From positions 62,001 through 126,000 of the forward strand of contig NZ_JAUKWQ010000007.1 in NCBI RefSeq assembly GCF_030504645.1: a stretch of DNA of 64,000 bases, given 5' to 3'. The stretch is from Rhizobium oryzicola. GTDB lineage: Bacteria > Pseudomonadota > Alphaproteobacteria > Rhizobiales > Rhizobiaceae. A program made the position numbers and the translations under genes. The notes beneath the pieces were generated by a model. That model saw only the letters and a list, made by a program, of their open reading frames with translations. It was not told where the DNA came from and ran no database searches. Below, one piece after another: positions 1-8,468 of the stretch. Each line of letters starts with the position of its first letter. Within the stretch, counting starts at the first letter, position 1.

Positions 1-1
1 T

Positions 2-529
2 GCCCGGCCGGATCTGTTGCCGGGCATCGGTGAGATCGTCTGGATGGGTGGGGGCGTGACGACCGGCAACCACACCGCCTCCGCGGAATTCAACGCCTTT
101 GCCGATCCGGAAGCGGCGGCAATCGTTTTTGCCCACGATCTCCCCATCCGCATGGTGGATCTCGATCTCTGCCGCAAGGTGTTGGCATGGCCCGCTGATG
201 TAGCGCCGATCCGCTCAGCCGGCGGGCGCAATGCCGCTTTGATCGCAGATCTGCTGGAAGGCTTCATCAACATCGCCATTGAGCGAGGCCGACCCGCCAT
301 GGCGCTTTATGATGCGATCGCGGCGGTGGCGTTCGTGCAGCCTGATCTCGTCACCTGGCGCGAGGCTCGTATTGATATCGAGCTTGCCGGTACCTTCACA
401 CGCGGGCGAACCGTGGTGGAGCAGCGCTCCGGCCGCGCACCGTTCAATGCGGCATTTGCCGCCGATATCGATGTCGAGGCTGCACGCGCCATGATCCTCG
501 ACGTTCTCAAAGAGGAAGCTTCGCGTTGA
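2..529 (+). CDS. Nucleoside hydrolase, C-terminal part (5' truncated by window edge)
   Basis: The frame is open to the left edge, so only the C-terminal ~175 residues are present. The segment has the inosine/uridine-preferring nucleoside hydrolase hallmarks: an MGGG loop, a following GN..ASAEFN stretch that in this family contacts the ribose, and a DPEAA segment. Members cleave the N-glycosidic bond of ribonucleosides to free base plus ribose, usually in the cytoplasm. The last codons overlap the start of adenine deaminase by 4 nt (TTGA), so the two are translationally coupled and probably form a purine salvage operon. Exact base preference cannot be told from this fragment. Confidence 0.85.
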   Translation, partial: ARPDLLPGIGEIVWMGGGVTTGNHTASAEFNAFADPEAAAIVFAHDLPIRMVDLDLCRKVLAWPADVAPIRSAGGRNAALIADLLEGFINIAIERGRPAMALYDAIAAVAFVQPDLVTWREARIDIELAGTFTRGRTVVEQRSGRAPFNAAFAADIDVEAARAMILDVLKEEASR

Positions 530-2310
530 CACGCCCCTTTGAACTTTTCGACCTCAATCTACCGGAACTGCGCCGTCGCGCCGTACAGGCGGCACGCGGG
601 GAAGCGCCCTTCGATGTTCTCGTGGTGGGTGGAACCGTTGTCGATGTGATCACCGGCGAGTTGCGCGCTGCCGATATTGGTCTCGTTGGTCCGCTGATTG
701 CCAGTGTGCACCAGCCCGGCACCCGATCGGATGCGGCAAGCACGATCAACGCGCGCGGTAGCTTCGTGTCTCCGGGCCTTATCGATACGCATATGCATAT
801 CGAAAGTTCCATGGTGACGCCCCAGGCCTATGCGCAGGCGGTCGTACCGCGCGGCGTCACGACGGTCGTTTGGGATCCGCATGAGTTCGGTAATGTCTGC
901 GGCATGGCAGGTGTCGCCTGGGCGGCGGATGCCGTGATCGATCTTCCGCTGCGCGTCATCCTGCTGGCGCCGTCCTCGGTTCCTTCGGCGCCGGGTCTCG
1001 AACGCGCCGGCGCCGATTTCGGGCCGGATGCGCTCGAAAAACTGCTGGCCCGTCCCGACATCGCCGGCATTGCCGAGATGATGAACATGCGCGGCATCAT
1101 TGAAGGCGATGCGCGGATGGAAGGTATCATCCAGGCGGGGCTTTCCACGGAAAAGCTGATTTGCGGGCATGCGCGGGGTCTGAGTGGATCCGATCTACAG
1201 GCTTTCATTACCGCCGGGGTGACCTCCGACCACGAACTGGTCTCGGGCGCAGACCTCATGGAAAAGCTGCGGGCGGGGCTGACCATCGAACTGCGCGGCT
1301 CGCATGACCATCTGCTGCCTGAGTTCGTTGAGGCGCTCAACACGTTGGGCCACCTGCCGCAGACGGTGACGTTGTGCACGGACGATGTCTTCCCGGATGA
1401 TCTCTATGACAAGGGCGGGTTGGACGATGTCGTGCGCCGTCTCGTGCGCTACGGGATGAAACCGGAATGGGCGCTTCAGGCCGCGACCGTTAACGGTGCG
1501 CGGCGTTTGGGTCGGCAGGATCTTGGCGTCATTGCGCCGGGTCGCCGTGCGGATTTGGTGCTGTTTGAGGATCTTCAGGAGTTTGCTGCCCGCCGTGTCA
1601 TCGTGTCCGGCCGCGAGGTCGCTGCCGGTGGTGCTCTGCTTTCGCCGCCGTCTCCGGCAGAGGCAAGCCCGCTTCTGGATACGATGCGGATCGACCCATT
1701 GTCGGCCGATGACTTCCGCGTTGTCTCGTCTGGGCAGCGGGTTCGTCTTGCCACCATCGACAGGCCTCGCTTCACCCAATGGGGCGACATCGAAGCCGAT
1801 GTGCGCGATGGGTTTGTTGTTCGGCCGGAGGCCGCGACGCTCATTGCCGTTGCCCATCGTCATGGCCTGGCAGATGCAAAGCCGAAGGTTGGCTTCCTCA
1901 CCGGCTGGGGTGTCTGGAAGGGTGCCTTCGCGACCACCGTTTCCCACGACAGTCATAACCTGACCGTCTTCGGTCAGGATCCTCATGATATGGCCTTGGC
2001 GGCAAATGCGGTGATTGCCGCAGGTGGCGGCCTGGCTGTTGCCGCGGATGGTGAGGTGAAGGCGGTGCTGCCGCTTCCTCTCGCAGGCCTCGTATCACCG
2101 GCTGGTCTGGCGGAAATCGCGTCCGGCTTTGCCGCGATCCGGTCGTTGATGGATGAGCTTGTCACCTGGCAGCCGCCCTATCTGGTGTTCAAGGCCTGCT
2201 TTGGCGCAACGCTTGCCTGCAATGCAGGTCCTCACCAGACGGATATGGGCATTGCCGATGTTGTGACCGGCCGCTTGCTGGAAACGCCGGTACTTTCTGT
2301 TCTCGAATGA
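526..2310 (+). CDS. ade: Adenine deaminase
   Basis: 594 residues, full family length. It converts adenine to hypoxanthine and ammonia in purine salvage, as a metal-dependent amidohydrolase. The N-terminal beta domain is followed by the metal-binding DTHMHIE motif (His89 and His91). The C-terminal half has the SHDSHN motif near residue 472-477, typical of AdeC-type enzymes rather than adenosine-deaminase-like ones. The TTG start overlaps the upstream nucleoside hydrolase stop by 4 nt. Together they would release adenine from nucleosides and deaminate it. Confidence 0.95.
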   Translation: MTRPFELFDLNLPELRRRAVQAARGEAPFDVLVVGGTVVDVITGELRAADIGLVGPLIASVHQPGTRSDAASTINARGSFVSPGLIDTHMHIESSMVTPQAYAQAVVPRGVTTVVWDPHEFGNVCGMAGVAWAADAVIDLPLRVILLAPSSVPSAPGLERAGADFGPDALEKLLARPDIAGIAEMMNMRGIIEGDARMEGIIQAGLSTEKLICGHARGLSGSDLQAFITAGVTSDHELVSGADLMEKLRAGLTIELRGSHDHLLPEFVEALNTLGHLPQTVTLCTDDVFPDDLYDKGGLDDVVRRLVRYGMKPEWALQAATVNGARRLGRQDLGVIAPGRRADLVLFEDLQEFAARRVIVSGREVAAGGALLSPPSPAEASPLLDTMRIDPLSADDFRVVSSGQRVRLATIDRPRFTQWGDIEADVRDGFVVRPEAATLIAVAHRHGLADAKPKVGFLTGWGVWKGAFATTVSHDSHNLTVFGQDPHDMALAANAVIAAGGGLAVAADGEVKAVLPLPLAGLVSPAGLAEIASGFAAIRSLMDELVTWQPPYLVFKACFGATLACNAGPHQTDMGIADVVTGRLLETPVLSVLE

Positions 2311-2430
2311 TGCCGTTCTTGATCCTGCGCAAGGCCGGACGCTAAAGCCTATGCTAATAATATGGTTGAGCCTGGGCAGGGAAGGGATCCCGCAGGCATC
2401 GTGGAGGGAGTTTTCCCTTGGAGGACAACC

Positions 2431-2796
2431 ATGGACGCCGCTTATACTGTCAGCGAACTCTCTGCTTCGCAGGTTGATCGTGCATTTCCTTTGGCGAGTG
2501 CGGCGGATCTTGCCGGTAACATTGATGACTGGCGTCTCTTCTGCCTGGACAGGTTGGGGCAGGTGGATACGGCCGAAGAAGGCGAGCAGGTTCTGGTCTG
2601 CCTGAACCCGCTCGGTTATCTCAAGGGCCTCTACGTCATCCGCACCCGAAAGACACATGATGGCACTGTGCTGGAGGTGCCGTTACATGTGGTTGCCAGC
2701 GTTGTCGATGAAGAAGGTGTGCGCATGGCCTTCCAGCAGAAACTGGATCTGATGGCGGCCGACAAGGGCTGTCCGCGGGTCGAGTTCGGTGGTTAG
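2431..2796 (+). CDS. Hypothetical protein, 121 aa
   Basis: I do not recognise a named family. The start is the ATG with GGAGGA 6 nt upstream. The pattern of a beta-hairpin (YLKGLYVIRTR), a charged turn, another strand (LEVPLHVVASVV) and then an amphipathic helix ending in a conserved-looking GC resembles part of a GNAT acetyltransferase fold, but no acetyl-CoA loop is convincing. It has no signal peptide or membrane segment. It is convergent with the fxkR-like regulator, and the two stop codons overlap by 4 nt. It may be co-transcribed with ade, 120 bp upstream. Confidence 0.7.
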   Translation: MDAAYTVSELSASQVDRAFPLASAADLAGNIDDWRLFCLDRLGQVDTAEEGEQVLVCLNPLGYLKGLYVIRTRKTHDGTVLEVPLHVVASVVDEEGVRMAFQQKLDLMAADKGCPRVEFGG

Positions 2797-3545
2797 TCGG
2801 CACCGGCAGCGGATTTTGCTGCGCTGGAGTCGCCGGTGAAGATATAGCCCACCCCGCGCACGGAGCGAATGAAGGTCGGGTGCGCCGGATCCGGCTCGAT
2901 CTTCTTTCGCAGTCGCGCGATCTGCGCATCGATCGAACGGTCATAGGCTTCGAACTGTCGGCCGCGCGTCTGGTCCATCAACATTTCGCGGGTCAAAACG
3001 CGGCCGGAATTGCGCACCATCACTGCCAGCATGTCGAATTCGCCGGTGGTTAATTCCACTTCCTGCTCGCCGGGGTTCAAAAGGCGTCGACGGCTGATCT
3101 CCAGTTTCCAGCCATCAAACTCCAGAACCTGGCCGACGTCCTGGGCGACCGGTTCAACTGGCTTGCGGCGGCGCAGTATGCTGCGCACGCGCGCCAGCAC
3201 TTCGCGCAGATGGAAAGGTTTCGGAATGTAATCATCCGCACCGACTTCGAGGCCGATGATGCGGTCCAGCACGTCATCGCGTCCTGTGAGCATGACAATC
3301 GGCACATCGGAACCGGCACGGATTTCCCGCGCAAGCGAAAGCCCGTCCTCGCTGTTGGGCAGAACAAGATCGAGCAAAATGAGGTCGATCACATTATCGG
3401 AAAGCGCCTTGCGCATGGCCTGGCCATCGCTTGCACCAATGACAACAAAGCCTTCATCCTCGAAATAGCGGGTCACCATCTGACGGATACGCGAATCATC
3501 ATCGACAATGAGAATACGCTCGGCCCGCTTTTCAGGTCTGGACAT
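2793..3545 (-). CDS. fxkR: OmpR/PhoB-family response regulator, FxkR-like
   Basis: 250 residues: an N-terminal receiver domain (DDD at 15-17, phospho-acceptor Asp59 in LILLDLVLP, Lys of the IPKPF motif) and a C-terminal winged helix (residues ~140-235, ending VRGVGYIF). It is divergent from a fixK gene with a hybrid FixL next in line, and a perfect K-box lies between the two genes. This is the arrangement described for R. etli FxkR, which links FixL to fixK in place of FixJ. The FxkR name therefore rests on context plus the K-box; by sequence alone it is only an OmpR-type regulator. Confidence 0.82.
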   Translation of the reverse strand: MSRPEKRAERILIVDDDSRIRQMVTRYFEDEGFVVIGASDGQAMRKALSDNVIDLILLDLVLPNSEDGLSLAREIRAGSDVPIVMLTGRDDVLDRIIGLEVGADDYIPKPFHLREVLARVRSILRRRKPVEPVAQDVGQVLEFDGWKLEISRRRLLNPGEQEVELTTGEFDMLAVMVRNSGRVLTREMLMDQTRGRQFEAYDRSIDAQIARLRKKIEPDPAHPTFIRSVRGVGYIFTGDSSAAKSAAGAD

Positions 3546-3569
3546 ACTATTATCCGGCTAATTTTGCTT

Positions 3570-3585
3570 GTTACAAACCGTTACA
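3570..3585 (+). promoter_or_regulatory. K-box, FxkR binding site upstream of fixK
   Basis: GTTACA-AACC-GTTACA, a perfect direct repeat with a 4-nt spacer, equal to the K-box reported in front of R. etli fixK. It lies 83 bp before the fixK start and 25 bp before the regulator start, so it could act on both. A weaker half site (CGTAAC) follows at 3599. Confidence 0.8.
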
Positions 3586-3668
3586 TAATTCAACCCTCCG
3601 TAACACGCGCGGCATCCTTCTGTCACCGCTCGCAGCGAAAACTCCCTCAGCAAGAGAGAGGGACTCAC

Positions 3669-4421
3669 ATGCTTTCCACTGTTAACCACGCTCATTCAGC
3701 CTTTGCCGCAGTCGCCGGCATGAAGCCGCAACTGTCCACGCTTGATGAAGTTTTCGCGAGCGTTCCGCGGGAGAGCCTGGAAGTGGGCGAAGGCCTGTTC
3801 TGGCAAGGTGATCGCGCCCAGCACGTCTTTGAAGTGACGGAAGGTGTTCTGCGCATTTTCAAGATCATCGGCGATGGCCGCCGGGTCATCACCGGTTTTC
3901 TGTATGCGGGCGATATGGTGGGACTGTCGCTCAAGGATATCTACATCTACAGCGCCGAAGCGGTCACGCCGGTCAAGGTTCGCCGCCTCACCAGAAAGGC
4001 TTTTCAGGACGCGATCGAGAACGCGCCGGAGCTTCGCCCGCAACTCTTCGCTCTTCTGTGCGATGAAATGGCTGCCGCCCAGGACCAGATGGTGCTTCTG
4101 TCGCGCAAGAGTGCCGAGGAGCGCGTCTGCAGCTTTCTGATGCTGATTGCGCGCCGGATGCATGGCGCGCAGCAGATCGGCCGAATCATCCAGTTGCCCA
4201 TGAGCCGTCAGGACATGGCCGACTATCTGGGGCTGACGATCGAAACGGTATCGCGCACCATCACCCGCCTGATCTCGCGCGGCGTCATCACCCCCAATGG
4301 TCGTCACGCATTTGATATCGCAAAGCCCGGAAAACTGCTTGCGCTGTGCGGTGACGGCGATAGTTATGAGGATCTTTGCGAAGGCTCCCTGAAAACGCGA
4401 CAGGCTGTCTGGCCGCATTAA
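3669..4421 (+). CDS. fixK: FixK-type Crp/Fnr transcriptional regulator
   Basis: 250 residues from the ATG preceded by GAGAGAGGGA. A cyclic-nucleotide-binding-like beta-roll (residues ~25-125), a long dimer helix, and a Crp-type HTH with the FNR-like recognition helix ETVSRTITRL follow in order. The N-terminus has no cysteine cluster, so it should not carry an oxygen-sensing Fe-S centre; this is the FixK type, controlled at the level of transcription. Its gene sits between the FxkR-like regulator and the hybrid FixL kinase, so low oxygen sensed by FixL should raise its expression. I found no clear TTGAT-N4-ATCAA target in the intergenic regions I checked. Confidence 0.88.
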   Translation: MLSTVNHAHSAFAAVAGMKPQLSTLDEVFASVPRESLEVGEGLFWQGDRAQHVFEVTEGVLRIFKIIGDGRRVITGFLYAGDMVGLSLKDIYIYSAEAVTPVKVRRLTRKAFQDAIENAPELRPQLFALLCDEMAAAQDQMVLLSRKSAEERVCSFLMLIARRMHGAQQIGRIIQLPMSRQDMADYLGLTIETVSRTITRLISRGVITPNGRHAFDIAKPGKLLALCGDGDSYEDLCEGSLKTRQAVWPH

Positions 4422-4452
4422 TTGATTTCATCACGTGGGCTATGAGGGCCGA

Positions 4453-6366
4453 ATGGGCGAAACCAACGAGCTGAGTGCAACACTGTCTGGACTTCAGGGC
4501 TTTTTGGGCCTGCTCGCGCCTCTGAATATCATTGTGCATGATGGGCTCGGGCGTATCGGCCATTGGAGTGCCGGCTCGGCGGAGCTGTTCGGTTGGTCCA
4601 AGTCCGAGGCGATCGGCCAGAACGTGATGCGCTTGCTGTTGGTGGACGCGCCGTCCTTGAACGAAATTCTGGCTTCGGTGGATCGAAACGGCGCCTGGAA
4701 GGGCAATCTCGATTATCGTCACAAGGACGGTCACACAATTTCGGTGTTGAGCCGCTGGGTGCCTGCAGGGTTGACGCCCGATGGCGTGCCGCTCATCTTG
4801 CAGGTCAACGAGGATTTCCGCGCGGCGCAGACGGTGCAGGAGCATCTGGCTGTGCGCGAGGCGCATTTCCGCTCCATCCTGCAGACGGTGCCAGAAGCGA
4901 TGGTCGTCATCGATGAGCGTGGTACCATCACCTCCTTCAGCTCGACGGCCGAAGATCTCTTTGGTTACGAATCCTCCGAAGTCGAAGGTCATAATGTCCG
5001 CATTCTCATGCCGACGCCGGACCGCGAGAACCACGATCGTTACATCACCAATTACCTGACGACCGGCCAGCGGCGCATCATCGGCCTTGGCCGCGTGGTC
5101 AAGGGGCTTCGCAAGGACGGCTCCACCTTTCCCATGGAGCTGGCGGTTGGTGAAGCGATCTCCAACGGTCAGCGCATCTTTACCGGCTTCATCCGGGATC
5201 TCACCAGCCGTCACAAGATCGAGGAAGAGCTTCGCCAATCTCAGAAGATGGAAGCGATCGGCCAGCTGACCGGCGGCCTTGCGCATGACTTCAACAACCT
5301 GCTCACCATCATCAGCGGCAATCTCGAGATGATGGAAGCGAAGATCCATGATCCGAAGGTTCTGACGCTATTGCAGGAGGCGCAGGGCGCCACGGACGAT
5401 GGTGCAAAGCTGACCGGGCAATTGCTGGCTTTTGGACGTCGCCAGCCGCTCAATCCCCGCATGACCGATCTCGGGCAGATGGTGTCGAACTTTTCCGAAC
5501 TCATCCGCCGCACGATTGGCGATCGGGTTGAGCTTCGCACGGTCATTCGCGGCGGCGGGAACGAGGCGCTGGTCGACGGGCCACAGTTGCAGAATGCGCT
5601 GCTGAACCTGACGCTCAATGCGCGAGATGCCATGCCGGATGGTGGGCAGCTTTCGATCGAGGTCAGCCGCGTTCATCTCGATTTTGATTACGCGCAGATG
5701 TACCCGCAGGTGCGCGCCGGCAATTACGTGCTGGTCTCAGTCACGGATACCGGCAGCGGCATGACGGAAGAAGTGAAGCAGCGGGCTTTCGAACCTTTCT
5801 TCACCACGAAGACCATGGGGGCCGGCACCGGCCTTGGCCTCAGCATGGTATATGGCTTTGTGCGCCAGTCCGGCGGACATATCCAGATCTACAGCGAGGA
5901 AGGGCAGGGCACGAGCATTCGCCTCTTCCTGCCAGCCGCATCGGCCGCGACAGGAACGGTCGGTTCTTCGTCAGACCAGACGTCGGCGATCCCATCGATC
6001 CCGGGCGGCACCGAAACCATCCTGGTGGTGGAAGATGATCCGCGGGTCCGTCGCGTCGCCGTCGCTCGCCTCGAGAGCGCAGGTTACACCGTATTGGAAG
6101 CAGGCAATGCGGCCGAGGCGCTGATCGCCTTGGACCGTCATCCCGAAGTGGCACTGCTGTTTACCGATATCGCCATGCCCGGCATGCCGGGGGATCAGTT
6201 GGCCAAGGAAGTGCGCCGTCGACGGCCCGACATTAAGGTATTGTTCACGTCCGGCTATGCCGAGCCTGAAATCGCCGGCAAGGAACTGGCGGAAGATGGG
6301 TTATGGCTGAAGAAGCCTTATACGGCCCGTGAACTTGCCGCCCATCTGCGCCAGTTGCTGGACTGA
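4453..6366 (+). CDS. Hybrid FixL oxygen-sensor histidine kinase (PAS-PAS(haem)-HisKA-HATPase-REC)
   Basis: 637 residues, soluble, with no membrane segment. The first PAS covers ~25-125. The second PAS (~135-255) matches the FixL haem pocket: His194 in NHDRY corresponds to Bradyrhizobium FixL His200, and Arg214 in GLGRVV corresponds to Arg220, with the same 20-residue spacing. It then has the H-box AHDFNN (His278), N, G1 and G2 boxes of the ATPase (~380-495), and a C-terminal receiver with Asp572. The ATG with GAGGG 5 nt upstream is preferred over an in-frame GTG at 4435. It lies 31 bp after fixK. The receiver fusion is typical of hFixL; signal would pass to the separate FxkR-like regulator. 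Confidence 0.88.
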   Translation: MGETNELSATLSGLQGFLGLLAPLNIIVHDGLGRIGHWSAGSAELFGWSKSEAIGQNVMRLLLVDAPSLNEILASVDRNGAWKGNLDYRHKDGHTISVLSRWVPAGLTPDGVPLILQVNEDFRAAQTVQEHLAVREAHFRSILQTVPEAMVVIDERGTITSFSSTAEDLFGYESSEVEGHNVRILMPTPDRENHDRYITNYLTTGQRRIIGLGRVVKGLRKDGSTFPMELAVGEAISNGQRIFTGFIRDLTSRHKIEEELRQSQKMEAIGQLTGGLAHDFNNLLTIISGNLEMMEAKIHDPKVLTLLQEAQGATDDGAKLTGQLLAFGRRQPLNPRMTDLGQMVSNFSELIRRTIGDRVELRTVIRGGGNEALVDGPQLQNALLNLTLNARDAMPDGGQLSIEVSRVHLDFDYAQMYPQVRAGNYVLVSVTDTGSGMTEEVKQRAFEPFFTTKTMGAGTGLGLSMVYGFVRQSGGHIQIYSEEGQGTSIRLFLPAASAATGTVGSSSDQTSAIPSIPGGTETILVVEDDPRVRRVAVARLESAGYTVLEAGNAAEALIALDRHPEVALLFTDIAMPGMPGDQLAKEVRRRRPDIKVLFTSGYAEPEIAGKELAEDGLWLKKPYTARELAAHLRQLLD

Positions 6367-6375
6367 CAATTCTTA

Positions 6376-8157
6376 TCAGTGCGGTTCTGCCGAAGGCGTC
6401 AGAGCCTGCAGGTGGATGGCGCGCGGCGAGATCGACAGGAAGACTTCGGACCGGCCGATGTAGATGATGGCCGCATCCGTGAAGCCATTCAGGAGCTTCA
6501 GGATTTCATGCTGGGTCTGTGGGTCCAGCGTTTCGAGCGCATCGTCCAGCACGATCCATTTGGGCGCGATCAGAATTGCGTTGGCAAGACGCAGGCGCAT
6601 CTGGTCTTCTTCGTCCAGGGTGCGTTCCCAGCGGTCACGCGCGGAAAGCTTTTCGATGAGGCCATGCAGTTCCACGCGGTCGAGCGCTTCGATCATCTGC
6701 TCTTGCGAATAATCATCCGGCGAATTGGGATAGGCCAGCACCTCGCGCAATGTCGCATCCGGCAGATACCCCTTCTGGGCAATGAACAGCATGTCCGAGA
6801 GACCGGGAAGGCGGATCTCCCCCTTGCCCCAGGGCCAGAGCCCTGCCAGCGCGAGGAACAGCAGATGGCGGTTGGCGCGCGGATCGCCATTGACCATCAC
6901 GCGCTCGCCCTGCGTGATTTGCGTTTCGCCGGTCAGGATCACGCCGCGCTCGGCACCGGTCGAGGCCGTACCCGGTCGCAGTTCGATGTCGCGAAGAACG
7001 ATGCTGCCGCCTTCACTGTGAGAAATGGAAAGCGAACTTCCGGGAATATCCGTGAGGTCGTCCATCTGCAGCAGGGCGCGACGGAAGACGGAGACGCGGT
7101 AAAGCGCTGCCTTCCAGTCGGCAATCGGGCGGAAGTTGTCGATATACCAACGCAGTGCCGTGTTGACCTGGTTGAAGGCTCCGACCGCCATCATCAGGCC
7201 GCCGAAGGTGAGGTAGCCGCCGAAATAGGCGGGCGCCGCGATCAGGATCGGTGCAATGGTGGTCAGCCAGCCGAAACCTGAGGAGACCCAGGTGAGATTG
7301 GTCATGGCGAGCGCAAGGCGGCGCAGGATGATGAGAACCGCCGTGACGGATTGCTGGATGCGTCGCCGCTCGTTTTCCTCGCCATTGGTCAGCGTGATCG
7401 GCATCAGGTTTTCGTTGGCATGCATCAGCGCGAAGCGAAGCTCGGCTTCCTTGGAATAGCGCTCCGTGTTGAGGCGCGGCATGCGTCGGCCGACGAAATT
7501 GCTGAGCGCTGAGGCGCTGCCCGCATAGATGAGGGCAGCCCAGACCATGTAGCCGGGGATGACCACTTCCATGCCCCAGAGCCGAAGTGCGAAATCAGAC
7601 GAGATGGCCCAAAGCACGCCGACGAAGCTGATGAGCAGGATCGTGGCGTTGACGAGACCGATGCTGAGATTGGTGGTGATCTCCGCCAGATTGCGGGCGT
7701 CTTCATGCAGGCGCTGATCCGGGTTGACGCCGAGCGGGCTGGAATTCGCCAGCTTCAGGGCGCGGCGGGGGCGCATCCACTGGTCGACCAGATCGCGGGT
7801 GAGACCATCGCGCATGTTGAGCGAGGTCATCTGGTTCAACCAGGCCTGGATGACATTGAGCACCAGCAGTGAACCGGCGATGACGGCAAACACCTTCAAC
7901 TGCTCGAAGAAGGCGGGAAGGTTGCGTTGCTCCAGCGCATTGTAGAAGGGCGTGTTCCATTGGTTCAGGCGGTACTGCATGTAGACGGTCAAGAGGATGA
8001 TCGTCAGCAGGGCTGCGGCCAGGCACAGAAGCCTCGTGCGTACATGCGAAGACCAGAAGGCCGAGCCCATCATTTTCAGCTGGGCGAAGAAACTGAAGTC
8101 AGCCGTTTCGGTCTCGAACTCCGACGTCTTGTCTGCTGTCTGTGCCGGCTCTGCCAT
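6376..8157 (-). CDS. BacA/YddA-like ABC transporter (permease-ATPase fusion) with degenerate ATPase motifs
   Basis: 593 residues: an N-terminal membrane domain of the SbmA/BacA type (about six hydrophobic segments between residues 40 and 340), then an ABC domain. The Walker A position reads GDPRANRHL (424-432) and lacks the GK[ST] core. The signature reads TLDEED (513-518) instead of LSxGE. Walker B ends VLDD (537-540) instead of DE. The H-loop His is replaced in YIGRS (566-570). The Q-loop (Gln461) and the LETLD D-loop remain. The frame is intact and codon use is normal, so this is not a pseudogene by reading frame. ATP hydrolysis looks unlikely; transport by a BacA-like proton-driven mechanism is one possible reading. 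It is divergent from the CoA ligase. Confidence 0.82.
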   Translation of the reverse strand: MAEPAQTADKTSEFETETADFSFFAQLKMMGSAFWSSHVRTRLLCLAAALLTIILLTVYMQYRLNQWNTPFYNALEQRNLPAFFEQLKVFAVIAGSLLVLNVIQAWLNQMTSLNMRDGLTRDLVDQWMRPRRALKLANSSPLGVNPDQRLHEDARNLAEITTNLSIGLVNATILLISFVGVLWAISSDFALRLWGMEVVIPGYMVWAALIYAGSASALSNFVGRRMPRLNTERYSKEAELRFALMHANENLMPITLTNGEENERRRIQQSVTAVLIILRRLALAMTNLTWVSSGFGWLTTIAPILIAAPAYFGGYLTFGGLMMAVGAFNQVNTALRWYIDNFRPIADWKAALYRVSVFRRALLQMDDLTDIPGSSLSISHSEGGSIVLRDIELRPGTASTGAERGVILTGETQITQGERVMVNGDPRANRHLLFLALAGLWPWGKGEIRLPGLSDMLFIAQKGYLPDATLREVLAYPNSPDDYSQEQMIEALDRVELHGLIEKLSARDRWERTLDEEDQMRLRLANAILIAPKWIVLDDALETLDPQTQHEILKLLNGFTDAAIIYIGRSEVFLSISPRAIHLQALTPSAEPH

Positions 8158-8468
8158 TCACCATTCATCCGCATTCGTAACTCTGGCCACCATCCAAAAG
8201 ATGGCAACTTCAGGTTCTACATTCAAAATCTAAAGCCTTGCCTTCCGCAACGCATCTTGGCGTGAAGAATTCGCGCATTTCCCGCAGACACGGTGAAAAA
8301 GGTGACAATCACGGCTTTCCCAGAATTATTACAAACTTAAAATTTCTGTCTTGCCAGACGGTGCAGCTGGTGCAATTCTCCTCATTACAAGGAGCGGCAA
8401 CAGCTCCAGAAAATGTCCTTGTCGGGGAGGAAACCGGCAAGCGGCGTTCACATGAAGGGAACAGAGAA
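8158..8468. other. Divergent intergenic region without a gene
   Basis: 311 bp between the BacA-like transporter and the CoA ligase. I see no coding frame with a ribosome binding site. The part at about 8325-8350 is AT-rich and could hold the ligase operon promoter, but no -35/-10 pair is convincing. A TGCA-GCTGG-TGCA motif is present near 8360; its role is unknown. Confidence 0.4.

Noticed and set aside
4420-4436. TTGATTTCATCAC after fixK as a FixK anaerobox
   Set aside because: The spacer is 3 nt instead of 4 and the right half is ATCAC, so it does not fit TTGAT-N4-ATCAA.
8238-8468. 77-residue upstream extension of the CoA ligase frame
   Set aside because: It lacks a ribosome binding site, is unlike the family N-terminus, and the family-like start is at 8469.
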